A program made the position numbers and the translations under genes. A stretch of 64,000 nucleotides of DNA, from assembly GCF_007559435.1 (NCBI RefSeq), contig NZ_VMBP01000001.1:621406-685405 (forward strand), read 5' to 3'. Shown piece after piece: positions 37,896-46,691 of this stretch. Position 1 is the stretch's first letter. Each line of letters opens with the position of its first letter. The notes beneath the pieces were generated by a model. The model saw only the letters and a program-made list of their open reading frames with translations. It was not told the DNA's origin and ran no database searches. Source of the stretch: Ancylobacter moscoviensis (GTDB taxonomy: Bacteria > Pseudomonadota > Alphaproteobacteria > Rhizobiales > Xanthobacteraceae).

Positions 37896-39286
37896 GCGGC
37901 CCGTCGGCCGGCCGGGCGCCGCGCGGCGGACGCCCCGGCCTTCTCCGCTCCTTCCTTTCCCTCGCCGCCGCGGCCACGATCATGACCCTCGCTCTCGCGC
38001 CCACTTCCCCCGCCCAGTCCGAGACCACGCGCATCCAGCGGGTCATCAGCCCCGGCGGCATCGAGGCCTGGCTGGTGCACGACACGACGCTGCCGCTGGT
38101 GGCGGTGGAGGTCGCCTTCCTCGGCGGCGCCGCGCAGGATCCCGCCGACAAGCCCGGCGTCGCCAATCTCGCCGCCTCGCTGCTCGACGAGGGCGCCGGC
38201 GACCTCGATTCCCGCGCCTTCCAGGACCGGATGGCGGAAAAGGCGATCGAACTGCGCTTCGACGCCTCGCGCGACATGACGGGCGGCTCGCTGCGCACGT
38301 TGTCGGAGAATGTCGACGAGGCGTTCGAGCTGATGCGGCTGGCGGTGACCGCGCCGCGCTTCGACGACGAGGCGGTGGAGCGCATCCGCCAGGGCCAGCT
38401 CGCCATGCTGCGCCGGCGGCTGAACGATCCCTCGACGCTGGCGAGCCTCGGCTGGTCGGCCCGCGCCTTCCCCAACCATCCCTATGGCCGCCCGGTCTCC
38501 GGCACGCTGGAGAGCGTGCCCGCCATCGGCCGCGACGAGCTGAAGGACTATGTCCGCCGCACCGTGGCGCGCGACAACCTGAAGATCGCGGTGGTCGGCG
38601 ACATCACGCCGGAGAAGCTGGGCCCGGCGCTCGACCACATGTTCGGCGCGCTGCCCGCCAAGGCCGAGCTGACCCCGGTGCCGGACGCGGTGCCGCAGGG
38701 GCTCGGCACCGAGGTGGTGAAGGAACTCGACGTGCCGCAGACCTCCATCGTCTTCGGCGGCATCGGGCTGAAGCGCGACGATCCGGACTTCATCCCGGCC
38801 TTCGTGCTCAACCACATGCTCGGCGGCTCGGCCTTCTCCTCGCGCCTGTTCAAGGAAGTGCGCGAGAAGCGCGGCCTCGCCTATTCCGTCTACAGCCATC
38901 TCGCCCCGCTCGACCACGCGGCGCTGATCCTCGGCGGCACGGCGACCAAGAACGACCGCGCCGGCGAGTCGATCGAGCTGATCCGCTCGGAATACCGCAA
39001 GCTGCTGACCGACGGGCCGACCGAGGCCGAGCTGGAGGACGCCAAGAGCTACCTGATCGGCTCCTTCGCGCTGCGCTTCGACAGCTCCGCCAAGGTCGCC
39101 TCCCAGCTCCTGCAGATCCAGATCGACGATCTCGGCATCGACTATATCGACAAGCGCAACGAGCTGGTCGGGGCGGTGACGCTGGACGACATCAAGCGCG
39201 TGGCCGCGCGGCTGAACGAGAACCCGGCGCTGCTGTTCAGCCTTGTGGGCAAGCCGGCGGGCCTCGTCCCGAACAAGGGGGGCTGA
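37892..39286 (+). CDS. M16 family peptidase-like protein, non-catalytic subunit
   Basis: A 464-residue exported partner of the upstream M16 peptidase. GTG 37892 overlaps the previous stop and has a strong GGAGGA six bases upstream. The N-terminus is a signal peptide (LLRSFLSLAAAATIMTLALA). The zinc motif is absent: the corresponding helix reads GVANLAASLLDEG. The R/Y pair in HMLGGSAFSSRLFKEVREKRG, typical of the second M16 half, is kept. Paired active/inactive M16 genes are common in alphaproteobacteria, and the two probably form one periplasmic complex. Confidence 0.93.
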   Translation: MSGPSAGRAPRGGRPGLLRSFLSLAAAATIMTLALAPTSPAQSETTRIQRVISPGGIEAWLVHDTTLPLVAVEVAFLGGAAQDPADKPGVANLAASLLDEGAGDLDSRAFQDRMAEKAIELRFDASRDMTGGSLRTLSENVDEAFELMRLAVTAPRFDDEAVERIRQGQLAMLRRRLNDPSTLASLGWSARAFPNHPYGRPVSGTLESVPAIGRDELKDYVRRTVARDNLKIAVVGDITPEKLGPALDHMFGALPAKAELTPVPDAVPQGLGTEVVKELDVPQTSIVFGGIGLKRDDPDFIPAFVLNHMLGGSAFSSRLFKEVREKRGLAYSVYSHLAPLDHAALILGGTATKNDRAGESIELIRSEYRKLLTDGPTEAELEDAKSYLIGSFALRFDSSAKVASQLLQIQIDDLGIDYIDKRNELVGAVTLDDIKRVAARLNENPALLFSLVGKPAGLVPNKGG

Positions 39287-39469
39287 GACCCGCCTTGCGC
39301 CCGTTGTGCGGCTCCCGCCTTGCGCAGGACCGCCGTCACGGGCCATTCTCTGCCGCCCGTCGCCTGCTATAAGGGCGGCGGGACGTGACAGTTCGAAAGA
39401 TCGGCCGCCGGCGCCTTGGGGAAATGACGCGCCGCGGCCCATCCAGCCGGTGCGGCGGGGAGTATGCGT

Positions 39470-40441
39470 ATGGGTATCAGGGACGAGCGGAACGGAACCG
39501 ACGGGGAAGCCGGGCGGCGCGCCGAGAGGCGGGGCGGGCCGGGCAGAACCCTCCTTCTCCTTCCCGCGCTCGCCCTGCTGCTTGCGGGCTGTGCCGGCAA
39601 CGGCGTTGGCGGCGGCGACGGCAATGAGGGCCCGATGGGCTCGGGCAATTCCGGCGGCCAGGGCCTGTTCGGCTCGACCATGCAGACCACGACGGTGGCG
39701 CGGAGCCCGTCCGGCGGGAACACAAGCGGCGCCGGCACGGCGGCGGTGACGCCGGGCGATGCCGATGCGTCCGAGTTCACCTGCCCGCCGGTGCAGGTGC
39801 GCGGCGGCGCGGCGGCCTGGCAGGTGACCGACCCGCAGGACGGAGCGGTACGCTACCAGGCGACGCTCGGCCAGTTCTCCCGCGAATGCCGCTTCACCGC
39901 GCCCGACATGACCATGCGCGTGGGCATCCAGGGCCGCGTCCTGCTCGGTGCGAAGGGCGGACCGGGCAAGGTCAACGTGCCGATCCGCGTCGCCATCGTG
40001 GAGGAGGGCCCGACGCCCAAGTCGGTGTGGACCCAGTTCTATTCGGTGCCGGTCGAGATCGGTCCGGGCGTGCTGCAGGTCGATTTCAGCCTCGTGGCCG
40101 ATCCGAGCTTCCCGCGGCCGACGCCGGCGCTGTCCGAGCGCTACGTCGTCTATGTCGGCTTCGATCCGCAGGGCGCCAACGAGAAGCCGCAGCGCCAGCG
40201 CCCGCCGGCGCAGGCCCGCCCGCGCACCCAGTCTCAGCCGCAGGCCCAGCAGCAGCCCCGCCAGCCGACGCGCCAGACGCAGACGGCACCCGCCGCCGCT
40301 CCGGTGCAGACGACGGCCCCGGCTGTGCAGGCCGCGCCCGCCGCTCCGGTGCGGACCGTGGCGCCGGCTCCGGCGTCGAACGATGGTGACACGCAGTGGA
40401 TCGGCGCCCCGGCGCCCTCCACCGGCACCTTCTCGCAGTAA
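39470..40441 (+). CDS. conserved lipoprotein with Pro/Gln/Ala-rich C-terminus
   Basis: A 323-residue predicted lipoprotein. The hydrophobic segment LLLLPALALLLAG ends in a lipobox Cys (LLAGC). After a Gly/Ser/Thr-rich linker comes a folded-looking region, about residues 110-225, with FTCPPVQVRGGAAAW, ATLGQFSRECRF and YVVYVGFDP. The rest is low-complexity Pro/Gln/Ala/Thr. Two Cys in the middle region could form a disulfide. Function is unknown. ATG 39470 is chosen over 39464 because GGGGAG is seven bases upstream. It ends 28 bases from the convergent DUF3422 gene. Confidence 0.8.
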   Translation: MGIRDERNGTDGEAGRRAERRGGPGRTLLLLPALALLLAGCAGNGVGGGDGNEGPMGSGNSGGQGLFGSTMQTTTVARSPSGGNTSGAGTAAVTPGDADASEFTCPPVQVRGGAAAWQVTDPQDGAVRYQATLGQFSRECRFTAPDMTMRVGIQGRVLLGAKGGPGKVNVPIRVAIVEEGPTPKSVWTQFYSVPVEIGPGVLQVDFSLVADPSFPRPTPALSERYVVYVGFDPQGANEKPQRQRPPAQARPRTQSQPQAQQQPRQPTRQTQTAPAAAPVQTTAPAVQAAPAAPVRTVAPAPASNDGDTQWIGAPAPSTGTFSQ

Positions 40442-40469
40442 GGATCTGGAAGAAGCGGGACGAGGCGTC

Positions 40470-41864
40470 TCACGCCTCGTCGGACGGCTTCTCGATCACG
40501 GCGCCGGGATGGATCCGGCCGGCGGCCGGCCGCTCGCCATGGCCGATGTCCGAATGGCCCTTGCGGATGCGGCGGACCACCATCCAGATCAGCAGCGCCA
40601 CGAAGGGCACCGCAATGGCGGTGACGATGCCGACGTCGTAGTGCAGGCCGATGGCCTCGGCCCGCGCGTGCAGCCCCTCCAGCGTGTAGTGCAGCAGGCT
40701 GATCACGTAATAGGAGATGGCGGCGACCGACAGGCCCTCGACCGTCTGCTGCAGGCGCAGCTGCATGCGCGCACGGGCGTTCATCGAGCGCAGGAGGTCG
40801 CGGTTCTGCTGCTCCAGCTCGACGTCGACGCGCGTGCGCAACAGGTTGGCGGCGCTGGTGAGCTTGACCGACAGATTGGCCTGGCGCTGCTCGATGGCCT
40901 GGCAGGTGCGCATCGCCGGCTGCAGGCGGCGGGTGAGGAACTGCTGCCAGGTCGGATAGCCCGAGATCTGCCGCTCGCCGATGGTGGTGAGGCGCAGGTC
41001 GACGATTTCCTGATAGGCGCGGGTGGCGCCGAAGCGGAACAGCGAGGCGGCGGCGTCGGCTTCGAGCTGCGCGGCCAGCGAGGTCAGCGCGTCGAGCAGC
41101 TTGTTGTTGGCGGCCAACCCCTCGCTGCGGCGCATCTCCTCGGTGAGCGCGCCGAGCTCGTTCTCGATATGGGCGACGGTCGGCGCGAGGCGCTGGGCCT
41201 CCGGCAGGCCGAGCAGGGCGAGGGTGCGGTAGGTCTCGACCTCCAGCACGCGCTGGACGAGCGCGCCGGCGGCGTCCGCCGTCATCCCGCGGTCGCGCAC
41301 GAGGATGCGCACGAAGCCGGAGGGGTCCGGCTGGAAGTCGGTGGCGATCTCGGCGAAGCCGTCCTCGACGTCCGAGCGGGCGAGGCTGGTGCGGTCGAAC
41401 AGCCGGTCGAGCGGCAGCGCGTCGGCGGTGTCGGTGACGAGGTGCAGGTCGACGGCGACCAGCAGCGGGCCGGGCTGCGGCAGCTGGGTGAGCACGTCGG
41501 CGAGGCTGGCGGCGGAGGGCTGGAACGGCAGGCCGCCCTCGATCACGTCCTCCGCCGGCAGTTCCCAGGTGTAGGTGGTGAATTCGGCGTGGCGCTCCCA
41601 GCGCAGCACGGCGCCACCGAAGGCGACGCGATGCTGCTTGGCGTCGCGCGACGGCTCGGGCTGGCCGCGCGCCAAGCACAGGGCGGCGAAAGCGGCGCGG
41701 TCGGCGAGCGCCTGGGCACGGTCCACGAGGAAGGCGACGTGGAGGATGCGGGCCGGCGTGGAAATCGCCACGAAGGGGCGGGCATGCAGTTCCGCCAGCA
41801 CCGGCGCGCGTAGCGGGTGATCGTAGAAGGCCTTGCCGGCCGGGGCCGTCTGTCTTGCCGTCAC
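40470..41864 (-). CDS. DUF3422 family membrane protein
   Basis: A 464-residue protein matching DUF3422: N-terminal FYDHPLRAPVLAELHARPF, middle helical part with RTLALLGLPEAQRL and LTRRLQPAMRTC, and a long amphipathic helix (SMNARARMQLRLQQTVEGLS). Two C-terminal hydrophobic helices follow (VAAISYYVISLLHYTLEGL and VTAIAVPFVALLIWMVV). The family is annotated as unknown function. GTG 41864 is chosen because GGGGAG is seven bases upstream and the family's conserved start follows. Confidence 0.9.
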   Translation of the reverse strand: MTARQTAPAGKAFYDHPLRAPVLAELHARPFVAISTPARILHVAFLVDRAQALADRAAFAALCLARGQPEPSRDAKQHRVAFGGAVLRWERHAEFTTYTWELPAEDVIEGGLPFQPSAASLADVLTQLPQPGPLLVAVDLHLVTDTADALPLDRLFDRTSLARSDVEDGFAEIATDFQPDPSGFVRILVRDRGMTADAAGALVQRVLEVETYRTLALLGLPEAQRLAPTVAHIENELGALTEEMRRSEGLAANNKLLDALTSLAAQLEADAAASLFRFGATRAYQEIVDLRLTTIGERQISGYPTWQQFLTRRLQPAMRTCQAIEQRQANLSVKLTSAANLLRTRVDVELEQQNRDLLRSMNARARMQLRLQQTVEGLSVAAISYYVISLLHYTLEGLHARAEAIGLHYDVGIVTAIAVPFVALLIWMVVRRIRKGHSDIGHGERPAAGRIHPGAVIEKPSDEA

Positions 41865-42130
41865 GGGGTCGCTCCCCTCATGGCCGCCCGGAAAGACCGG
41901 GGCGGCGGAACCGCGCGCCGCCCAGTGGGTTGCACGCTGGTGGAGCGCTGGCAAGAGGCATCTGGACGCGGGTGCAGCGCACACCAAGGACGCGGCGGTG
42001 GGCCTTCTCCCGCCAGCTTCCGCGGCGTGAGTGTTGCGGATTGGCATCAGCCTTTTGGCAAAGAGGAGACGGGGCGGGCTCCGCCATAAGACGGCCCAGA
42101 AACCATTTGCAAGGGCCGGGGGGCCAGCGC

Positions 42131-42970
42131 ATGAAGTTCGTAGTTGTTTCGGGATTTGTGACAATGAGATTCTCGCGAGCCTGGGCCTTTTGCCTCGCCA
42201 TTGCCGCCATCCTCGCCGTTTCCCTTTCCGTTCCGGCCGAAGCGCAGTCGCGCCAGCAGCAACAGCCGCAGCTGCGCGTCTATCTCCTGCGCGGTCTCGC
42301 CAACATCTTCTCGCTGGGCATGGACGACCTTGCCGCCAAGCTCAACGCGCGCGGCATCCGCGCGAGCGTGCACCCCTATGGCGACTGGCAGGCGCTCGCC
42401 AGCCAGGCGGTCGCGCAGGCGGGCACCGGCAAGCGCCGCGCGCCGGTGATCATCATCGGCCATTCGCTGGGCGCCGACGCCGCCGTCTACATGGGCAACA
42501 AGGTGAGCGGGGCCGGCGTGCCGGTTCCGCTGGTCGTGACCTTCGATCCCGTCAACCCGAACACCGCCTCGGCCCGCATCGGCAAGGTGGTGAACTATTA
42601 TCAGGCCGGCGGCTCCGGCAAGCCGGTGTCCGGCCCGCGGGTCGAGAACATCGACCTCACCAATTCCGGCTCGCTCAGCCATTTCAACATCGACAAGGCG
42701 GCCGACCTGCACCAGCGCGTCATCGCGATGATCCAGCGTCCGCAGCGCCCGGTGGCGCGCCGCAAGCCGAAGCCGGCGGCGACGCAGAACGTGGCGGCGC
42801 CCGCTCCGGCGGCGAGCCCGGTTTCGGCGCCGGCCGCCACCCCGGCGGCGACGCCGGCCAGCGTGCCCGCCACGCCGGCTTCCGGCTCGTCGACCTCCAG
42901 CTCGACCGCGGGAGCCGAGACGGCGGCCGCGGCCAGCGCCACGTCGGCCGGTACCGGCACCTCCAACTGA
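42131..42970 (+). CDS. secreted alpha/beta-hydrolase-like protein with low-complexity C-terminus
   Basis: About 279 residues from ATG 42131, or 268 from ATG 42164, which starts directly at the signal peptide (AFCLAIAAILAVSLSVPAEA). The mature domain has a lipase-like nucleophile elbow IIIGHSLGADAAVYM, a possible Asp in VVTFDPVNPN, and a possible His in SLSHFNID, consistent with a complete triad on a small alpha/beta fold. The last ~70 residues are Ala/Pro/Ser/Thr-rich. The substrate is unknown. It diverges from the DUF3422 gene. Confidence 0.82.
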   Translation: MKFVVVSGFVTMRFSRAWAFCLAIAAILAVSLSVPAEAQSRQQQQPQLRVYLLRGLANIFSLGMDDLAAKLNARGIRASVHPYGDWQALASQAVAQAGTGKRRAPVIIIGHSLGADAAVYMGNKVSGAGVPVPLVVTFDPVNPNTASARIGKVVNYYQAGGSGKPVSGPRVENIDLTNSGSLSHFNIDKAADLHQRVIAMIQRPQRPVARRKPKPAATQNVAAPAPAASPVSAPAATPAATPASVPATPASGSSTSSSTAGAETAAAASATSAGTGTSN

Positions 42971-42999
42971 CGCCTTTTCCGGCCGTCGCGGCCGGGACG

Positions 43000-43034
43000 A
43001 AAAAACGGCGCGGCGCCGCATCGGCCCGCGCCGT
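43000..43034 (-). terminator. rho-independent terminator of the minus-strand gene at 43.1 kb
   Basis: On the minus strand, ACGGCGCGG and CCGCGCCGT form a perfect 9-bp stem around a 12-base loop, followed by six T. It lies about 50 bases after the stop of the gene at 43086-43505. Confidence 0.88.
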
Positions 43035-43085
43035 CGTCATTTCTGGCGTCGCTCGCGAGGGGGCAGCCCTCGCTTGGCGGTGCCG

Positions 43086-43505
43086 TCAGGCCGGGACCAC
43101 GGAGAAGACGACGAAGGTGTGCAGCTCGCCATCCTCGTCGCGCAGCGAGACATATTCGCCGGGCGCGAAGGCGTGGTCGCCGAAGCGATAGCCGGTCTCG
43201 TCGTCGTCGCTGGCGTTCTGCTCGTAGTCGAACACCCAGCTCGCACCCGAGACGCCGCCGGCGCGGCGCACCAGATAGCCACTCTCCGGCGTGTCATTGC
43301 CCCAGAAGCGGGTGACGGTGCAGGCCTCGCGCACGTCCTTCCAGGCCTCGGCGTCGATATGGCCGCTCGCGTCCAGCGGCGCGACGAATTCGTAGCCGTG
43401 GCGGGCACTGCCGTCCGGGAAGTCCTTCGAGCGGGCCAGATGCAGGCGGATGCGCTGAAGCTCCCGCGTCTCGGCCCTGGTATCGGTGGCGGCGGCGTCG
43501 GTCAT
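43086..43505 (-). CDS. conserved hypothetical protein
   Basis: A 139-residue soluble acidic protein without signal peptide or membrane helix. Distinctive segments are RIRLHLARSKDFPDGSARHG, FVAPLDASGHIDAEAWK, WVFDYEQN and FAPGEYVSLRDEDGELHTF. I recognise the pattern as a conserved Rhizobiales protein without assigned function. ATG 43505 is preferred (AGGAG four bases upstream) over an in-frame ATG at 43556. It has its own terminator and diverges from glcD. Confidence 0.78.
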   Translation of the reverse strand: MTDAAATDTRAETRELQRIRLHLARSKDFPDGSARHGYEFVAPLDASGHIDAEAWKDVREACTVTRFWGNDTPESGYLVRRAGGVSGASWVFDYEQNASDDDETGYRFGDHAFAPGEYVSLRDEDGELHTFVVFSVVPA

Positions 43506-43748
43506 GCGCGTCTCCTTATCTGTTGCTTGGGCCGGGACCTGCGTCCGGTCGGCCATCTGCGAAAGCCCTACGACCTAGAGGTGCGCGCTTCCTTGATCCG
43601 GCGCAAGGGGCGGCGGATGACCCGCGCGAAGCGCTGCGGGCGAAACGGGAATTCGCCCTTGGTCTAGTTTTTTTACCATAGGAAGGTTAGACGCTTTTCC
43701 CTAGAATAGGTCGAAACCAGAAACGTCGCCGTTCAAGGGAGAAGCGCC

Positions 43749-45245
43749 ATGTCGGGCCTCGTCATGCCGGAGCCGAAGGCCGATGTCCTGGCCCGCCGCT
43801 CGCAGATCATCGCCGACCTGCGCGCCATCGTGCCGGGTGAGGGCGTGATCGACACCGAGACCGAGATGCGCCCCTTCGAGAGCGACGGGGTGACGGCCTA
43901 TCGCCAGCTTCCCCTCGCCGTGGTGCTGCCCTCGACCACCGAGCAGGTGTCGAAGGTTCTCGCCTACGCGCATGCGAACGGCATTCCCGTGGTGCCGCGC
44001 GGGGCGGGCACCTCGCTGTCGGGCGGCGCCCTGCCGCTCGCCGACGGCATCCTGCTCGGCATGGGCAAGTTCAACCGCATTCTCGACATCGACTTCGCCA
44101 ACCGCAGCGTGGTCGCCCAGCCGGGCGTGACCAATCTCGGCATCACCACGGCGGTGGCGCATGAGGGCTTCTATTACGCGCCCGACCCCTCCTCGCAGAT
44201 CGCCTGCACCATCGGCGGCAATGTCGGCGAGAACTCCGGCGGCGTGCACTGCCTGAAATACGGCCTGACCACCAACAACGTGCTCGGCGTCGAAATGGTG
44301 CTGATCACCGGCGAGATCATCCGCGTCGGCGGCAAGCATCTCGATTCCGGCGGGCTCGACCTGCTCGGCCTCATCGTCGGCTCGGAAGGGCTGCTGGGCG
44401 TCGTCACCGAAGTCACCGTGCGCATCCTCAAGAAGCCGGAGACGGCGCGCGCCGTGCTGCTCGGCTTCCCGTCCTCCGAGGCGGCGGGGGCGTGCGTGGC
44501 CGCCATCATCGCCGCCGGCATCATCCCCGGCGGCATGGAGATGATGGACCGGATGATGGTCCACGCCGCCGAGGCCTTCCTCGGCGCCGGCTATCCGCTG
44601 GATGTCGAGGCGCTCCTGATCGTCGAGCTGGACGGGCCGGAGGCGGAGGTGAACCACCTCATCGACCGCGTCGCCGAGATCGGCAACGGGCTCGGCTGCA
44701 TGACGCTGCGCGCCTCCACCAGCGAGGAGGAGCGCGTCGCCTTCTGGGCCGGGCGCAAGGCCGCCTTCCCGGCGGTGGGCCGCATTTCGCCGGACTATCT
44801 GTGCATGGACGGCACCATTCCGCGCAAGGCGCTGCCGGAGGTGCTGAACCGCATGGAGCAGATGTCGGAGAAATACGGCCTGCGCTGCGGCAACGTCTTC
44901 CACGCCGGCGACGGCAACCTGCACCCGCTGATCTGCTACGACGCCAACAAGCCGGGCGAGCTGGAGAAGGCGGAAGCCTTCGGCGCCGACATCCTGCTGC
45001 TCTGCGTCGAGGTGGGCGGGGTGCTGACCGGCGAGCACGGCGTCGGCGTCGAGAAGCGCGACCTGATGCCCTCGATGTTCGACGAGACCGATCTCGCGCA
45101 CCAGCAGCGGCTGAAATGCGCCTTCGATCCGGACGCGCTGCTCAACCCCGGCAAGGTGTTCCCGGTGCTGCACCGCTGCGCCGAACTGGGGCGCATGCAC
45201 GTCTCCGGCGGCAAGCTGCCCTTCCCGGACATTCCGCGGTTCTGA
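43749..45245 (+). CDS. glcD: FAD-linked oxidase, glycolate oxidase subunit GlcD
   Basis: FAD-binding subunit of glycolate oxidase (glycolate to glyoxylate). The 498-residue protein has the PCMH FAD domain with PRGAGTSLSGGALPL near residue 80 and IACTIGGNVGENSGGVHCLKYG near 155. The C-terminal GlcD domain has GNVFHAGDGNLHPL and GGVLTGEHGVGVEKR. GGGAG lies before ATG 43749. It heads an operon in which a deaminase-type amidohydrolase separates glcD from glcE and glcF. Confidence 0.95.
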   Translation: MSGLVMPEPKADVLARRSQIIADLRAIVPGEGVIDTETEMRPFESDGVTAYRQLPLAVVLPSTTEQVSKVLAYAHANGIPVVPRGAGTSLSGGALPLADGILLGMGKFNRILDIDFANRSVVAQPGVTNLGITTAVAHEGFYYAPDPSSQIACTIGGNVGENSGGVHCLKYGLTTNNVLGVEMVLITGEIIRVGGKHLDSGGLDLLGLIVGSEGLLGVVTEVTVRILKKPETARAVLLGFPSSEAAGACVAAIIAAGIIPGGMEMMDRMMVHAAEAFLGAGYPLDVEALLIVELDGPEAEVNHLIDRVAEIGNGLGCMTLRASTSEEERVAFWAGRKAAFPAVGRISPDYLCMDGTIPRKALPEVLNRMEQMSEKYGLRCGNVFHAGDGNLHPLICYDANKPGELEKAEAFGADILLLCVEVGGVLTGEHGVGVEKRDLMPSMFDETDLAHQQRLKCAFDPDALLNPGKVFPVLHRCAELGRMHVSGGKLPFPDIPRF

Positions 45246-45268
45246 GGCGAGGTTTCGAGCGTCTGCCC

Positions 45269-46690
45269 ATGGCCACCCTCCTCGTCCGAAACGCCACGGT
45301 GCTCGTCACCATGGACGGCGCGCGCCGCGAGATCGCGGGCGGCGGGCTGTTCGCGCGCGACGGCGTGATCGAGGCGGTCGGGCCGGGCGACAGCCTGCCG
45401 GCCAGCGCCGACCGGGTGATGGACCTTGCCGGCCATGTGGTGCTGCCGGGCCTGGTCAACGCCCACCATCATCTCGACCAGACGCTGACGCGCAACCTGC
45501 CGGCGGCGCAGAACGTCAACCTGTTCCGCTGGCTGAAGGCGCATTACCGGCTCTGGGCGGCGCGCACGCCGGAGGCCTCGCGCACCGCCACGCTCGTCGG
45601 CCTCGCCGAACTCGCCCTGTCCGGCTGCACCACCTGCTTCGACCACGCCTATGTCTTTCGCAACGGCTGCCGGGTCGACGACCAGATCGGCGCGGCGCGC
45701 GAGATCGGCCTGCGCTTCATGGTCTCGCGCGGGTCGATGTCGCTGGGCGAGAGCAAGGGCGGGCTGCCGCCGGACGACTGCGTGGAGGACGAGGACGACA
45801 TCCTCGCCGACAGCGAGCGGGTCATCAGCGCCTATCACGACGCCGCGCCGGGGGCGATGACGCGGATCGCGCTGGCGCCCTGCTCGCCCTTCTCGGTGAC
45901 GCCGGAGCTGATGCGCGAGAGCGCCGCGCTGGCGCGGGCGAAGGGGGTGCGCCTGCATACCCATCTCGCCGAGACCGTCGACGAGGAGCGCTACACGCTG
46001 GAGCGCTTCGGCCGGCGGCCCGTCGCCTATATGGAGGAGCTGGGCTGGCTGGGCGAGGATGTGTGGTTCGCCCACGCGGTGCATGTGAACGCCCATGAGA
46101 TCGGCTGCTTCGCCGATGCCGGGGTCGGCGTGTGCCACTGCCCCTCCTCCAATATGCGGCTCGCCTCCGGCATCGCGCCGGTGAAGGCCTATCGGCGCGC
46201 CGGCGTGAAGGTCGGGCTCGGCGTGGACGGCTCGGCCTCCAATGACGGCAACAACCTGCTGGGCGAGGCGCGGCAGGCCATGCTGCTGGCGCGGCTGCAG
46301 ATCGCGCTGCGCCCGCCGGAAGGGCCGGACACCACGCTCTCCACGTCCGACCCCGCGCGCGACCATGAATGGATGAGCGCCCGCGAGGCGCTGGAACTGG
46401 CGACGCTGGGCGGGGCGGCGGTGCTGGGGCGCTCCGACATCGGCTCGCTGGAGCCGGGCAAATGCGCCGACTTCTTCGCCCTGCGGCTCGACGACGTCGC
46501 CTTTGCCGGCGGCCTCGCCGATCCCGTCGCCGCCGCGCTGTTCTGCACGCCGGGCCGCGCCGCCTTCACCGTGGTGCACGGGCGCCCGGTGGTGGAGCAC
46601 GGCGACATCGTCACCATCGATCTGCCGGCGGTCGTCGCCGAGCACAACAAGCATGCCGCGCGGCTCGCCGCGCTCTCGGGAGGTGCCTGA
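45269..46690 (+). CDS. 8-oxoguanine deaminase-like amidohydrolase
   Basis: A 473-residue amidohydrolase of the AtzB/TrzN/8-oxoguanine-deaminase type. Metal and catalytic motifs: NAHHHLDQTLTRN near 68, RLHTHLAETVDEER near 235, DVWFAHAVHV near 270 and LGVDGSASNDGNNLLGEA near 320. The LFRWLKAHYRLWA block after the first motif is typical of 8-oxoguanine deaminases, which convert 8-oxoguanine to urate. Other aminohydrolase substrates (guanine-like or triazine-like) are possible. It sits 23 bases after glcD and one base before glcE, so it is clearly cotranscribed with the glycolate oxidase genes. Confidence 0.85.
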   Translation: MATLLVRNATVLVTMDGARREIAGGGLFARDGVIEAVGPGDSLPASADRVMDLAGHVVLPGLVNAHHHLDQTLTRNLPAAQNVNLFRWLKAHYRLWAARTPEASRTATLVGLAELALSGCTTCFDHAYVFRNGCRVDDQIGAAREIGLRFMVSRGSMSLGESKGGLPPDDCVEDEDDILADSERVISAYHDAAPGAMTRIALAPCSPFSVTPELMRESAALARAKGVRLHTHLAETVDEERYTLERFGRRPVAYMEELGWLGEDVWFAHAVHVNAHEIGCFADAGVGVCHCPSSNMRLASGIAPVKAYRRAGVKVGLGVDGSASNDGNNLLGEARQAMLLARLQIALRPPEGPDTTLSTSDPARDHEWMSAREALELATLGGAAVLGRSDIGSLEPGKCADFFALRLDDVAFAGGLADPVAAALFCTPGRAAFTVVHGRPVVEHGDIVTIDLPAVVAEHNKHAARLAALSGGA

Positions 46691-46691
46691 A

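Noticed and set aside
43557-43748. GntR/LldR-type operator (GGT...ACC around a T-run) upstream of glcD
   Set aside because: Only short half-sites with an 11-base spacing are present; too weak to separate from chance.
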